Shown: positions 32,666-40,039 of the stretch, in pieces
How the letters are laid out: every line of letters begins with the position of its first letter
How positions within the stretch are numbered: position 1 is the stretch's first letter
Origin: Micavibrio_C sp965231165
GTDB lineage: Bacteria > Pseudomonadota > Alphaproteobacteria > Micavibrionales > Micavibrionaceae
DNA length: 64,000 nt
Reading direction: 5' to 3'
NCBI GenBank assembly: GCA_965231165.1
Contig: OZ246421.1
Span: forward strand, 868,001 to 932,000
Translations under genes and position numbers: made by a program
The notes under the pieces: model-generated
Seen by the model: only the letters and a program-made list of their open reading frames with translations
Told to the model about the DNA's origin: nothing
The model's database searches: none

Positions 32666-33187
32666 ATGGCTTTATTTTCCATTATGGATATAGCAAAGCA
32701 AGCAAATTTCATGTTCGGCCCCAGCCCTGAAGAACGCGATCAGTATCGCGTGAGCATGATTATTGTTGCGCCCTCCGGTAAATGTCTGGCCGTACAAAGA
32801 AACCCGAACAAGAAAACCGGTGGCGGCACATGGGGCGGTCCGGGCGGCCATATTGACCCCCTTGAGAATTTTGCCATCGCCGCAGTTCGCGAAGCGCTTG
32901 AGGAAACCGGCATCAAGGTATCCAACGCCAGATTTTTGGGTTGTCAGGAAGTCGATGGTAAGAAATACGTCACCTTTGCAGGCTCAACCGATGCGGAATA
33001 CAAACCGCAGTTGGATCAGGAACACACGGGGGCTAAATGGGTTAAGCCCGAAAACTGGCCTAACAAGATGTTTCCCGGGTTCGTTCCCCTTCTGAAAGAT
33101 CCCAAAATTCTTGCCACAATCAAAAACATGGCAACGCCCTCTACCTATACTTCCCGTGCTTCCTTTCCGGCACAGGCTCTGGCTTAA
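32666..33187 (+). CDS. NUDIX hydrolase
   Basis: 173 residues. The Nudix box runs G-HIDPL-E-x7-REALEETGI, matching Gx5Ex7REUxEExGU, so the metal-binding catalytic helix is intact. It is preceded by the beta-strand segment YRVSMIIVAPSGKCLAVQR. It should hydrolyse a nucleoside diphosphate linked to some group X; the substrate cannot be predicted. ATG 32684 is an alternative start. dusA follows after 10 bases. Confidence 0.85.
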   Translation: MALFSIMDIAKQANFMFGPSPEERDQYRVSMIIVAPSGKCLAVQRNPNKKTGGGTWGGPGGHIDPLENFAIAAVREALEETGIKVSNARFLGCQEVDGKKYVTFAGSTDAEYKPQLDQEHTGAKWVKPENWPNKMFPGFVPLLKDPKILATIKNMATPSTYTSRASFPAQALA

Positions 33188-33197
33188 TAGCGCCGCC

Positions 33198-34184
33198 ATG
33201 ACAAAAAAAACGATCTCCATAGCCCCGATGATGGACTGGACGGACCGGCATTGCCGTTTCTTCCATCGCCTGATATCGCCGAACGCCGTACTGTTCACCG
33301 AAATGGTGACGACTGGCGCTATCGTCTATGGGGACAAGGATCGTCATCTGGCATTCAGCCCGCAGGAACATCCGCTGGTGCTGCAACTGGGCGGCAGTGA
33401 TCCGACGGCGTTGGCCGCTTGCGCCAAGATTGCTGCCGATGATTACGGTTATGACGAGATTAACCTGAATTGCGGCTGCCCGAGCGACCGTGTGCAGAAT
33501 GGATCGTTCGGGGCTTGCCTGATGAATGAACCGGAAACTGTTGCGACTTGCATCGCCGCTATGAAGAACGTTGTCGATATCCCCGTCACTGTGAAATGCC
33601 GCATCGGAATTGATGACTGCGAAGAACGCCCCTTCCTCGACCGCTTTATCAAAACGGTGATGGATGCCGGATGCAACGAATTCACCATCCATGCGCGCAA
33701 GGCGTGGCTGAAAGGCTTAAGCCCGAAGGAAAACCGCGAGGTGCCGCCGTTGCGTTATGACATAGCTGCGGAAATTAAAGATAAATATCCATCGCTAAAA
33801 ATTATCCTAAATGGCGGCCTGACCGACATCGCACAGATACAAGAACATCTGAAAATATTCGACGGGGTGATGATCGGGCGCGAGGCCTATCAGAACCCGT
33901 GGAGCCTTGCGGAGATGGAATGTGTCCTGTTTGGCGATACGCGTAATCTTTCACGCTATGACATTATCGAACAGTTCATTCCCTATCTGGAAGAGCAGAT
34001 GGCGCTGGGTGTGCCGCTGAAATCAATGACGCGCCATATCCTCGGCCTGTTCCACGACCAGCGCGGCGGCAAAAAATGGCGTCAGATTATCAGTCAGGGA
34101 GCGCATCTGCCGGAAACGACGCCCCGCGATTTATTAGAACGCGCCTCATCGACCGCGCGTGAAAACTGGCTGATAGCCGCCTGA
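33198..34184 (+). CDS. dusA: tRNA-dihydrouridine(20/20a) synthase
   Basis: FMN enzyme reducing uridine 20/20a in the tRNA D loop. 328 residues from ATG 33198; longer readings overlap the NUDIX gene. Signatures: SIAPMMDWTDRHCRFFHRL (DusA start), QLGGSDPTALAACAKIA, EINLNCGCPSDRVQNGSFGA with the catalytic Cys, VKCRIGIDD, TIHARKAWLKGLSPKENR and MIGREAYQNPW. This set is specific for DusA rather than DusB or DusC. Its stop abuts the stop of convergent sufA. Confidence 0.96.
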   Translation: MTKKTISIAPMMDWTDRHCRFFHRLISPNAVLFTEMVTTGAIVYGDKDRHLAFSPQEHPLVLQLGGSDPTALAACAKIAADDYGYDEINLNCGCPSDRVQNGSFGACLMNEPETVATCIAAMKNVVDIPVTVKCRIGIDDCEERPFLDRFIKTVMDAGCNEFTIHARKAWLKGLSPKENREVPPLRYDIAAEIKDKYPSLKIILNGGLTDIAQIQEHLKIFDGVMIGREAYQNPWSLAEMECVLFGDTRNLSRYDIIEQFIPYLEEQMALGVPLKSMTRHILGLFHDQRGGKKWRQIISQGAHLPETTPRDLLERASSTARENWLIAA

Positions 34185-34532
34185 TTACACAGGTTTGAAC
34201 GTCACGGATTCGCCACAGCCGCAGCGGCCCGTTTCGTTGGGGTTGTTGAATTCGAATTTGGCGTTGCCCAACTGGTCTTCGGTGAAATCAATCGTCATGC
34301 CGAACAGATGGAAGCTATCCAGCACCGGGATATAGAGCGAGAATTTATCCGTAACCGGCACGACGTCATGCGCGACCGGGACATCCTTCACATGGCCCCA
34401 TTTATATTCATTGCCGCCGCAGCCCTTGTTTTTGGCAATACTCAGGCTCAGGCCGGTGGCACCCGGTTCCAGCGCCAGCATTTTGCTCAGGCGTTCTTTC
34501 GCGTTCTCTGTAATGGTCAAGGGAATGCTCAT
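34185..34532 (-). CDS. sufA: Iron-sulfur assembly protein SufA (HesB/IscA family)
   Basis: A-type carrier of Fe-S clusters. 115 residues. The three ligand cysteines are present in modified form: the first in KNKGCGGNEYKW, the pair in GRCGCGESVTF at the C-terminus. Start at ATG 34532. Last gene of the suf operon, 7 bases after sufT and abutting convergent dusA. Confidence 0.93.
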   Translation of the reverse strand: MSIPLTITENAKERLSKMLALEPGATGLSLSIAKNKGCGGNEYKWGHVKDVPVAHDVVPVTDKFSLYIPVLDSFHLFGMTIDFTEDQLGNAKFEFNNPNETGRCGCGESVTFKPV

Positions 34533-34539
34533 ATCATCC

Positions 34540-34953
34540 TCACGTAAACATATTGAGTTGCAGCTTGGCGGTTTCGGCCATCATCGACGGTTCCCATGAG
34601 GGTTCCCAGATGATTTCCACATCGACGTTATCAACACCCTCAACCGGGAACAAGGCATTCTGGATCATGCCGGGCATTTCTTGCGCCACCGGGCAATGCG
34701 GCGAGGTCAGCGTCATTTTGACATCGACATCAGCGCCGCGGCCTTCGTTTTCCTTGATTTCGATTTTGTAGATCAGACCCAGTTCGTAGATGTTCACCGG
34801 AATTTCCGGGTCATAGACTTCGCGCAGCGCCTTATCCATCGCGGGCCATAGGGCATGTTCACGCGGCACAACCGCATTGGGCGGTTCTGCCATTTCATCA
34901 TATTCATGCCCGAGCGCGTTTCTGACCATATCTTCGTTTGCTACCGCTTTCAT
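34540..34953 (-). CDS. sufT: SufT, MIP18/DUF59 family Fe-S maturation protein
   Basis: 137 residues. The DUF59 core (about 38-128) has VYDPEIPVNIYELGLIYKIE and LTSPHCPVAQEMPGMIQNAL with the conserved cysteine, and VEIIWEPSWEPSMMA near the end. The N-terminal 35 residues are variable, as in operonic SufT proteins. In bacteria SufT helps load clusters onto target proteins. Neighbours: the cysteine-rich protein upstream, sufA downstream. Confidence 0.93.
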   Translation of the reverse strand: MKAVANEDMVRNALGHEYDEMAEPPNAVVPREHALWPAMDKALREVYDPEIPVNIYELGLIYKIEIKENEGRGADVDVKMTLTSPHCPVAQEMPGMIQNALFPVEGVDNVDVEIIWEPSWEPSMMAETAKLQLNMFT

Positions 34954-34959
34954 ATTTTT

Positions 34960-35433
34960 CTACTCAGTTCTTTTACACGCGAGAAAGGCCTCGGCGACTG
35001 TTGCCCGGCGCTGTTCTTTTGTCAGATTGTCAGCGCCATTCTGTTCGTTCGCCTGATCGCCGAACAGATCAAGCATCTTGTCGTAGAAACATTCGCAATT
35101 AACACCCTTGTTCGCGGAATCTTCCTTGACCATATCCGCATTCATACTCTCGCAGCTCTTTAGAAGATTGGCTTTGCCGAATTTATCCATACAGGCCTTG
35201 CCGCCCGCCTTAAACTGCTCCGGGCCGTCGGCTCTGTCCACGTGTGCCGTACATTCGCAGAACCCCTCAACATCCGTAATCGTGCTTTGCTGGATACCCT
35301 TATATTTTTGTACGCACAGCTGCTTTACGTCTGCAATCTGGTTGGATTGCCGTTTTTGTGTGACGAAGAAATAACCGCCCGCGCCCACAGCAACGATAAC
35401 AACCAGAAAAACGATAAATTTTACCAAATTCAT
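34960..35433 (-). CDS. Membrane-anchored eight-cysteine protein in the suf operon
   Basis: 157 residues, family not recognised. An N-terminal helix (VKFIVFLVVIVAVGAGGYFF, about 4-23) acts as a membrane anchor or signal. The rest should be periplasmic and has eight cysteines: C-x18-C-x-C-x19-C-x12-C-x18-C-x-C-x37-C. The same pattern with the same 12-residue central linker occurs in the two proteins at 60837 and 61477. It reads as two repeats of a C-x(16-19)-CxC-x(n)-C module. It starts 4 bases after sufS stops and ends 6 before sufT, so it is expressed with the suf genes. Confidence 0.7.
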   Translation of the reverse strand: MNLVKFIVFLVVIVAVGAGGYFFVTQKRQSNQIADVKQLCVQKYKGIQQSTITDVEGFCECTAHVDRADGPEQFKAGGKACMDKFGKANLLKSCESMNADMVKEDSANKGVNCECFYDKMLDLFGDQANEQNGADNLTKEQRRATVAEAFLACKRTE

Positions 35434-35437
35434 GTCC

Positions 35438-36688
35438 CTACCCCAGCAATGATCTGGCTTTTTTCAAGCCTGCGACAAGAGCGTCAACGTCATCTTTATT
35501 CGAATACAAACCGAAGGAAGCGCGTACCGTGGCCTCGATGCCGAAACGCTGCATCAGCGGCTGGCAGCAATGATGCCCCGCGCGCACTGCCACGCCGCAT
35601 TGGTCGAGGATCATGCCTATATCGCTCGGGTGGCCCCAGTCGGCGCGGAAGCTGATGATCCCGGCCTTATCCGGTCCGGTGCCGTAATAGGTTAACCCCG
35701 ATACGGCTTCCAGTTCCTGCATCGCATAGGCGAACAGCCCTTTTTCATGCACCGATATCACATCCATACCGATGGCCTGCACGTAATCTATCGCTGCGCC
35801 CAGACCGATGACTTCGATAATAGCGGGTGTACCGGCCTCGAATCTCGCAGGGGCCTCCTTAAAGGTGGTTTTTTCGAACGTTACGCGTTCGATCATGTCA
35901 CCGCCGCCCTGATAAGGCGGCATGGCATCCAGAAATTCCGCACGACCCCAGAGAACGCCCACGCCCGTCGGGCCGTAAAGCTTATGCCCGGTGAAGGCAA
36001 AAAAATCGCAGCCGAGGTCCTGCACATCGACCACGCCATGCACGACGGATTGAGAGCCGTCGATCAGCACCGTGGCTTCCGGGTTTTTGGCCTTCACCAG
36101 TTCGACGATTTTCTTCGCCGGATTGATGGTGCCGAGGGAATTCGACACATGAACGAACGAAACGATTTTGGTGTTTTCCGTGACCACATGTTCAAACGCG
36201 GCCAGATCAAGTGTGCCATCATCTTTCACCGGCACCACTTTCAGCTTCGCGCCCGTCATGCCGCAGACCAGTTGCCACGGCACGATATTGGCGTGGTGTT
36301 CCATCTCGGTAATCACGACAACATCACCAGGCTGCAGAACCTTGCGCCCCCAGCTATGGGCGACGAGGTTGATGGCCTCGGTCGTATTGCGGGTGAATAT
36401 GATTTCACTTTCAGAACCTGCGCCGATCAGACCCGCGACCTTGCTGCGCACGGCTTCGAATTCAGTGGTGGTGGTCTGGCTGAATTCATAGAGGCCGCGG
36501 TGGATATTCGCGTAATGAGTTTCCATCACATCGCGCATCGCGTCGATCACGATCTGCGGCTTTTGTGCACTGGCGCCTGTATCAAGGTAAGCCACAGGCT
36601 GTCCGCTCATCGTTTTGGAAAGAAGCGGAAAATCGGCACGGCAATCGGCAATCGTGCGTTGCGGTTTCTGTGCTACAGCTTTAGCCAT
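35438..36688 (-). CDS. sufS: Cysteine desulfurase SufS
   Basis: PLP enzyme that takes sulfur from cysteine for Fe-S assembly. 416 residues. The PLP lysine is in FFAFTGHKLYGPTGVGVLWG; the persulfide cysteine is in VRAGHHCCQPLMQRFG (a second Cys follows it). DGSQSVVHGVVDVQDLGCDF and TEMEHHANIVPWQ are SufS/CsdA-type signatures. Its start overlaps the sufD end by 16 bases. A SufE or SufU activator is not in the window. Confidence 0.96.
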   Translation of the reverse strand: MAKAVAQKPQRTIADCRADFPLLSKTMSGQPVAYLDTGASAQKPQIVIDAMRDVMETHYANIHRGLYEFSQTTTTEFEAVRSKVAGLIGAGSESEIIFTRNTTEAINLVAHSWGRKVLQPGDVVVITEMEHHANIVPWQLVCGMTGAKLKVVPVKDDGTLDLAAFEHVVTENTKIVSFVHVSNSLGTINPAKKIVELVKAKNPEATVLIDGSQSVVHGVVDVQDLGCDFFAFTGHKLYGPTGVGVLWGRAEFLDAMPPYQGGGDMIERVTFEKTTFKEAPARFEAGTPAIIEVIGLGAAIDYVQAIGMDVISVHEKGLFAYAMQELEAVSGLTYYGTGPDKAGIISFRADWGHPSDIGMILDQCGVAVRAGHHCCQPLMQRFGIEATVRASFGLYSNKDDVDALVAGLKKARSLLG

Positions 36689-37917
36689 GCCTCCACCTTC
36701 CGTTCCAGAGAAGTTTTCAGGCCATCATCCTGAATGTTATCAAACACCTCGGCAATGAAAGCCTGAATCAGCAGCGCCTTCGCGGTTTTTTCTTCGATAC
36801 CACGCGATTGCATGTAGAAGAGCGGTTCCTGATCAAGCTGGCCGGTGGTCGCGCCGTGCGAGCATTTTACGTCGTCGGCATAAATTTCCAGCTCCGGCTT
36901 GGTGTCCATCTCGGAACCCTCGGAGAGCAGCAACGCGCGCGACATCTGGAAGCCATCGGTTTTTTGTGCGATCTGGTGGACATGCACCTTGCCCTGAAAC
37001 ACGCCGTGGGCGCGGCCATCGAGAACGGTGCGAATATTCTGGTTGCTCTGGCAATGCGGGGCGCGGTGTTCGACGAGGATCGTCGTATCGCCCAATTGCT
37101 CCCCGCGCAACAATGTCGCGCCATTCAGGTGGCAACTGGCACCCGTATCATCCAGCGTCACACGCACCTGATTACGACTGAGCGCGGCACCACTGCACAG
37201 CACGACAGAATCATAAACCGCATCACGACCGACATGCACATTGGTGGTTTGGGTATAGACGGATTTATCGGAGTCGTCCTGCATGCGGACATGGGTCAGC
37301 TTTGCGCCGGGTTCCAGCACGATATGGGTCAGGCGGTTCTTCCAGAACGTGCCCTTGCTCCAGTGATCTTCGACAATGGTCAAACGCGCATTACGTTGCA
37401 GGCGGATGACCATGCGGTCGGTGAAGAATGCACCATCAGCGGCAGAGGTCAGCAGTTCCAGCGGCTTTTTGATTTCCGTGTTGGCAGGCACATCAATCAC
37501 GATACCATCGCGCATATAGATATTGCCGAGGTGCCAGAGGGTATTCTCGGTATTGTGCTGGCCGGTCGGCATATCTTCGGACAATGCGGCGCGCACCCAG
37601 TCAGCGTCCAGCATCTGCATCAGCGGCGTGATGATGACGCCCTCAATCTGGTCATGCGACAGCTTGATCTGGCCAATTTTATCGCCATAGGTTTTCACCA
37701 GCGGCCAGATATTGGTGAATTTCCAGCCCTCAAGGCGCGGCGTCGGAATGCCCCGGCGCTTGAATTCCTTCAGCGAAGATTTACGCAGATCGGCCAGCCA
37801 TTGCGGTTGATCGTCGATATCAGCCACAAATGATTCATAGGCACGCAAAATTCCTTCCGCCGTATCGGGCATATACGGTGATTTTTCAGGGAATTTTGTG
37901 ACGGTAACGGCGGTCAT
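36673..37917 (-). CDS. sufD: Fe-S assembly scaffold protein SufD
   Basis: 414 residues. SufD pairs with SufB in the SufBC2D scaffold. The beta-helix core runs through VLEPGAKLTHVRMQDDSDKS and FQGKVHVHQIAQKTDGFQ to the family end YADDVKCSHGATTGQLDQEP with the conserved Cys and His, and ALLIQAFIAEVF. Start at ATG 37917, overlapping the DUF559 gene stop by 4 bases (ATGA). Followed by sufS. Confidence 0.95.
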   Translation of the reverse strand: MTAVTVTKFPEKSPYMPDTAEGILRAYESFVADIDDQPQWLADLRKSSLKEFKRRGIPTPRLEGWKFTNIWPLVKTYGDKIGQIKLSHDQIEGVIITPLMQMLDADWVRAALSEDMPTGQHNTENTLWHLGNIYMRDGIVIDVPANTEIKKPLELLTSAADGAFFTDRMVIRLQRNARLTIVEDHWSKGTFWKNRLTHIVLEPGAKLTHVRMQDDSDKSVYTQTTNVHVGRDAVYDSVVLCSGAALSRNQVRVTLDDTGASCHLNGATLLRGEQLGDTTILVEHRAPHCQSNQNIRTVLDGRAHGVFQGKVHVHQIAQKTDGFQMSRALLLSEGSEMDTKPELEIYADDVKCSHGATTGQLDQEPLFYMQSRGIEEKTAKALLIQAFIAEVFDNIQDDGLKTSLERKVEAWLKL

Positions 37918-38300
37918 AAGGCAACACCTTTCTGAACCCCCTCTCCCTGAAGGGAGAGGGCTGGGGTGAGGGTGTTCAATGTATCCGTTAAATCACAGAA
38001 CACCCCTTCCATATTATTCATCACTTCATTGTTCCAGTAACGCTTCACAATAAAACCTTTGCTTTCCAGCACATCCGAACGGTCACGGTCTTTGGCATTC
38101 TCATTATGCTGACCGCCGTCCAGTTCAATAATCAGGCCTCTTTCAAAACAAACGAAATCGGCCACATAATTCTCAATCGTCACCTGCCGCCTGAACTTTA
38201 AATTCATAAACTGGCGGTTCCGCAATTTGCCCCAAAGCAGCTTTTCAGCGTCCGTCTGGTTTGATCTCAAGGATCTGGCAATCTGCGTTAATCTTGACAT
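37914..38300 (-). CDS. DUF559 endonuclease-like protein in the suf operon
   Basis: 128 residues. DUF559 belongs to the very-short-patch-repair/PD-(D/E)xK-like nuclease group. Seen: SLRSNQTDAEKLLWGKLRNR, KFRRQVTIENYVADFVCFE, then IIELDGGQHNENAKDRDRSD and GFIVKRYWNNEVMNN, the full family core. The last 18 residues (LTPALSLQGEGVQKGVAL) are encoded by a family A palindromic repeat and are not part of the fold. It lies between sufC and sufD with an ATGA overlap onto sufD. A link to Fe-S assembly is not known; it is probably an insertion tolerated in the operon. Confidence 0.85.
   Translation of the reverse strand: MSRLTQIARSLRSNQTDAEKLLWGKLRNRQFMNLKFRRQVTIENYVADFVCFERGLIIELDGGQHNENAKDRDRSDVLESKGFIVKRYWNNEVMNNMEGVFCDLTDTLNTLTPALSLQGEGVQKGVAL
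37937..37972. repeat. Palindromic repeat, family A (short), inside the DUF559 gene end
   Basis: CCCCCTCTCCCTGAAGGGAGAGGGCTGGGGTGAGGG. The core CCCTCTCCCT/AGGGAGAGGG is a perfect inverted repeat. On the minus strand it is translated as the C-terminus of the DUF559 protein. Confidence 0.85.
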
Positions 38301-38316
38301 TCTTTCATCTCCATTT

Positions 38317-38419
38317 TCCCCTCCCTAAGGGAGGGGATTAAGGGGAGGGTTTATAATATCAACCTTAACGGAGTCATTTTAAACCCTCACCCCTGCCCTC
38401 TCCCTACAGGGAGAGGGAG
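38317..38419. repeat. Two family A repeats between sufC and the DUF559 gene
   Basis: Copy 1 at about 38317-38350: TTCCCCTCCCTAAGGGAGGGGA followed by AAGGGGAGGG. Copy 2 at about 38384-38419: CCCTCACCCCTGCCCTCTCC then CTACAGGGAGAGGG. Both form strong hairpins and could separate expression of sufC from the downstream genes. No gene lies in this 127-base gap. Confidence 0.8.
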
Positions 38420-38427
38420 TTATCTTC

Positions 38428-39168
38428 TTAAGCGGCATATTCGGCGTAACCTGTTTTCTCCAATTCATGCGCCAATTCAGGGCCGCCGGTTTTCACGATT
38501 TTGCCTGCGGCCATGACATGCACGACATCGGGCTTGATGTAATCCAGCAGACGCTGGTAGTGCGTAATGACGAGAAAGCTGCGTTTATCGCTACGCAGTT
38601 TGTTGACGCCCTCGGCCACCACTTTCAGCGCATCGATATCGAGGCCGGAGTCGGTTTCATCGAGCACCGCCATGCGCGGTTCCAGCATCGCCATCTGCAG
38701 GACTTCGTTGCGCTTCTTTTCGCCGCCGGAGAAGCCGACATTCACCGCCCGCTTCATCATCTCGTCCGACATGCCGAGTTCGGCTTGTTTCTTTTTCATC
38801 AGTTTCAGGAAATCGAGTGCATCGATCTCGCCTTCCCCGCGTTGCTTACGGATGCCGTTGATCGCGGTCTTCATGAACATGGTCATAGCAACACCGGGAA
38901 TTTCCACCGGATACTGGAACGCGAGGAACAGCCCCGCGGCGGCACGTTCTTCCGGTGCCATCTCCATGATATTCTGACCATCGAGCAGAATTTCACCGCC
39001 CGTGACCTCATAACCTTCACGGCCCGCGATCACATAAGACAACGTCGATTTCCCCGACCCGTTCGGCCCCATGATGGCATGAACCTGCCCATCCGGAATG
39101 TCGAGCGTCAGCCCTTTCAGGATTTCCTTGCCGTCGATAGAGGCGTGTAGGTTTTTAATTTGCAGCAT
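38428..39168 (-). CDS. sufC: Fe-S assembly ATPase SufC
   Basis: ABC-type ATPase driving conformational change in the SufBCD scaffold. 246 residues. Walker A IMGPNGSGKSTLSYVIAG, Q-loop FLAFQYPVEIPGV, signature VGFSGGEKKRNEVLQ, Walker B MAVLDETDSGLDIDAL and the switch histidine in LVITHYQRLL. The FSGGEKKRNE and LDETDSGLD forms are SufC-specific. Separated from sufB by two small AT-rich genes. Confidence 0.97.
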   Translation of the reverse strand: MLQIKNLHASIDGKEILKGLTLDIPDGQVHAIMGPNGSGKSTLSYVIAGREGYEVTGGEILLDGQNIMEMAPEERAAAGLFLAFQYPVEIPGVAMTMFMKTAINGIRKQRGEGEIDALDFLKLMKKKQAELGMSDEMMKRAVNVGFSGGEKKRNEVLQMAMLEPRMAVLDETDSGLDIDALKVVAEGVNKLRSDKRSFLVITHYQRLLDYIKPDVVHVMAAGKIVKTGGPELAHELEKTGYAEYAA

Positions 39169-39258
39169 TCCTTACTCTTTCATAAGCCTTGGCTTTCTAC
39201 AGCCTGTTAGAGCAAAACAATCTAAAAAGATTCACTCATATATTTTTAAATTTCTGAA

Positions 39259-39504
39259 TTATGCGGCGGTAAAATGCGAATAAACGATTGCAAATACTAG
39301 TATTAGAATTAAAGCAATTAGAAACATCATCAAGAACATCTCTTTTATCCGCCCCTCAACTAACCATGAACTAAAAAAGTTATGTTCTTTATTGAGCCAT
39401 CCACGAATGATGTAATTCAACATTGATGCACCCAGTAGAAAAATTAAAAAAATCAGAAGCAGTATATTATCCAACTGACCCCTCCAAACTAATCGCCACA
39501 CCAA
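39259..39504 (-). CDS. Small hypothetical membrane protein
   Basis: 81 residues, unknown family. Two strong hydrophobic helices: LDNILLLIFLIFLLGASML (about 11-29) and MFLMMFLIALILILVFAIVY (about 56-75), with a polar loop between. The DNA is clearly more AT-rich than the suf genes around it, suggesting acquisition. A TTG at 39474, with GGAGGGG just before it, is a possible alternative start. Lies between sufB and sufC, next to a family B repeat. Confidence 0.5.
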   Translation of the reverse strand: MVWRLVWRGQLDNILLLIFLIFLLGASMLNYIIRGWLNKEHNFFSSWLVEGRIKEMFLMMFLIALILILVFAIVYSHFTAA

Positions 39505-39508
39505 CCCT

Positions 39509-39577
39509 CGTCACTCCGGCGAAGGCCGGAGTCCAGTCGATCCATCCTATGGATCCCTGCCTGCGCCGGGATGACGA
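39509..39577. repeat. Palindromic repeat, family B
   Basis: CGTCACTCCGGCGAAGGCCGGAGTC ... GATCC ... CTGCGCCGGGATGACG. The ends CGTCA and TGACG pair. It lies between the two small AT-rich genes inside the suf operon. Confidence 0.75.
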
Positions 39578-39623
39578 ATGGTAATGGTTTTTAATTTGCA
39601 GCATTTTTCTGTCCAGTTTTAGT

Positions 39624-40034
39624 TTATCTTCCCGAGAACTTAGCAATAATGGAAATTATTGGCGTAGCCCAGAACGATATACGTGAGCATTTCTCACGTT
39701 TCCTGTATTTACTATTCAACACATCATTTGCTTGGTTACGTTCATAGAGATTTCCACTTGTCTTAGATAAGCTCTCTAATTCCGGTACACTCATTGCTTC
39801 CAGAACTTTATTGTGTTTCTTTCTCTGGCCTTTACGGTACGCTTTTGGGCACGTTTGATTTTCATTCTTAATCTGATTCCACAACCAAAATGATGGCTTT
39901 CCATATTTTACGCGGTAGATAGGATCTGTTTTATAAAGCCACCAGCCTATTGCCCACATAAAAGTACTCATAATCTGAGCAACAGCTGCAAGCCCAATCA
40001 GGGTCAAAACAATAATTTCAAAATCGATATACAT
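39624..40034 (-). CDS. Hypothetical membrane-anchored protein
   Basis: 136 residues, unknown. An N-terminal hydrophobic helix (IIVLTLIGLAAVAQIMSTFM, about 8-27) extends into a Trp-rich segment, AIGWWLYKTDP. A basic Lys/Arg/Asn-rich soluble part follows (KAYRKGQRKKHNKVLEAMS), and a weak second hydrophobic patch lies at the C-terminus. AT-rich DNA compared with sufB and sufC. Its ATG is 5 bases after the sufB stop, so it is probably translated from the suf message. Confidence 0.5.
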   Translation of the reverse strand: MYIDFEIIVLTLIGLAAVAQIMSTFMWAIGWWLYKTDPIYRVKYGKPSFWLWNQIKNENQTCPKAYRKGQRKKHNKVLEAMSVPELESLSKTSGNLYERNQANDVLNSKYRKREKCSRISFWATPIISIIAKFSGR

Positions 40035-40039
40035 GACGC

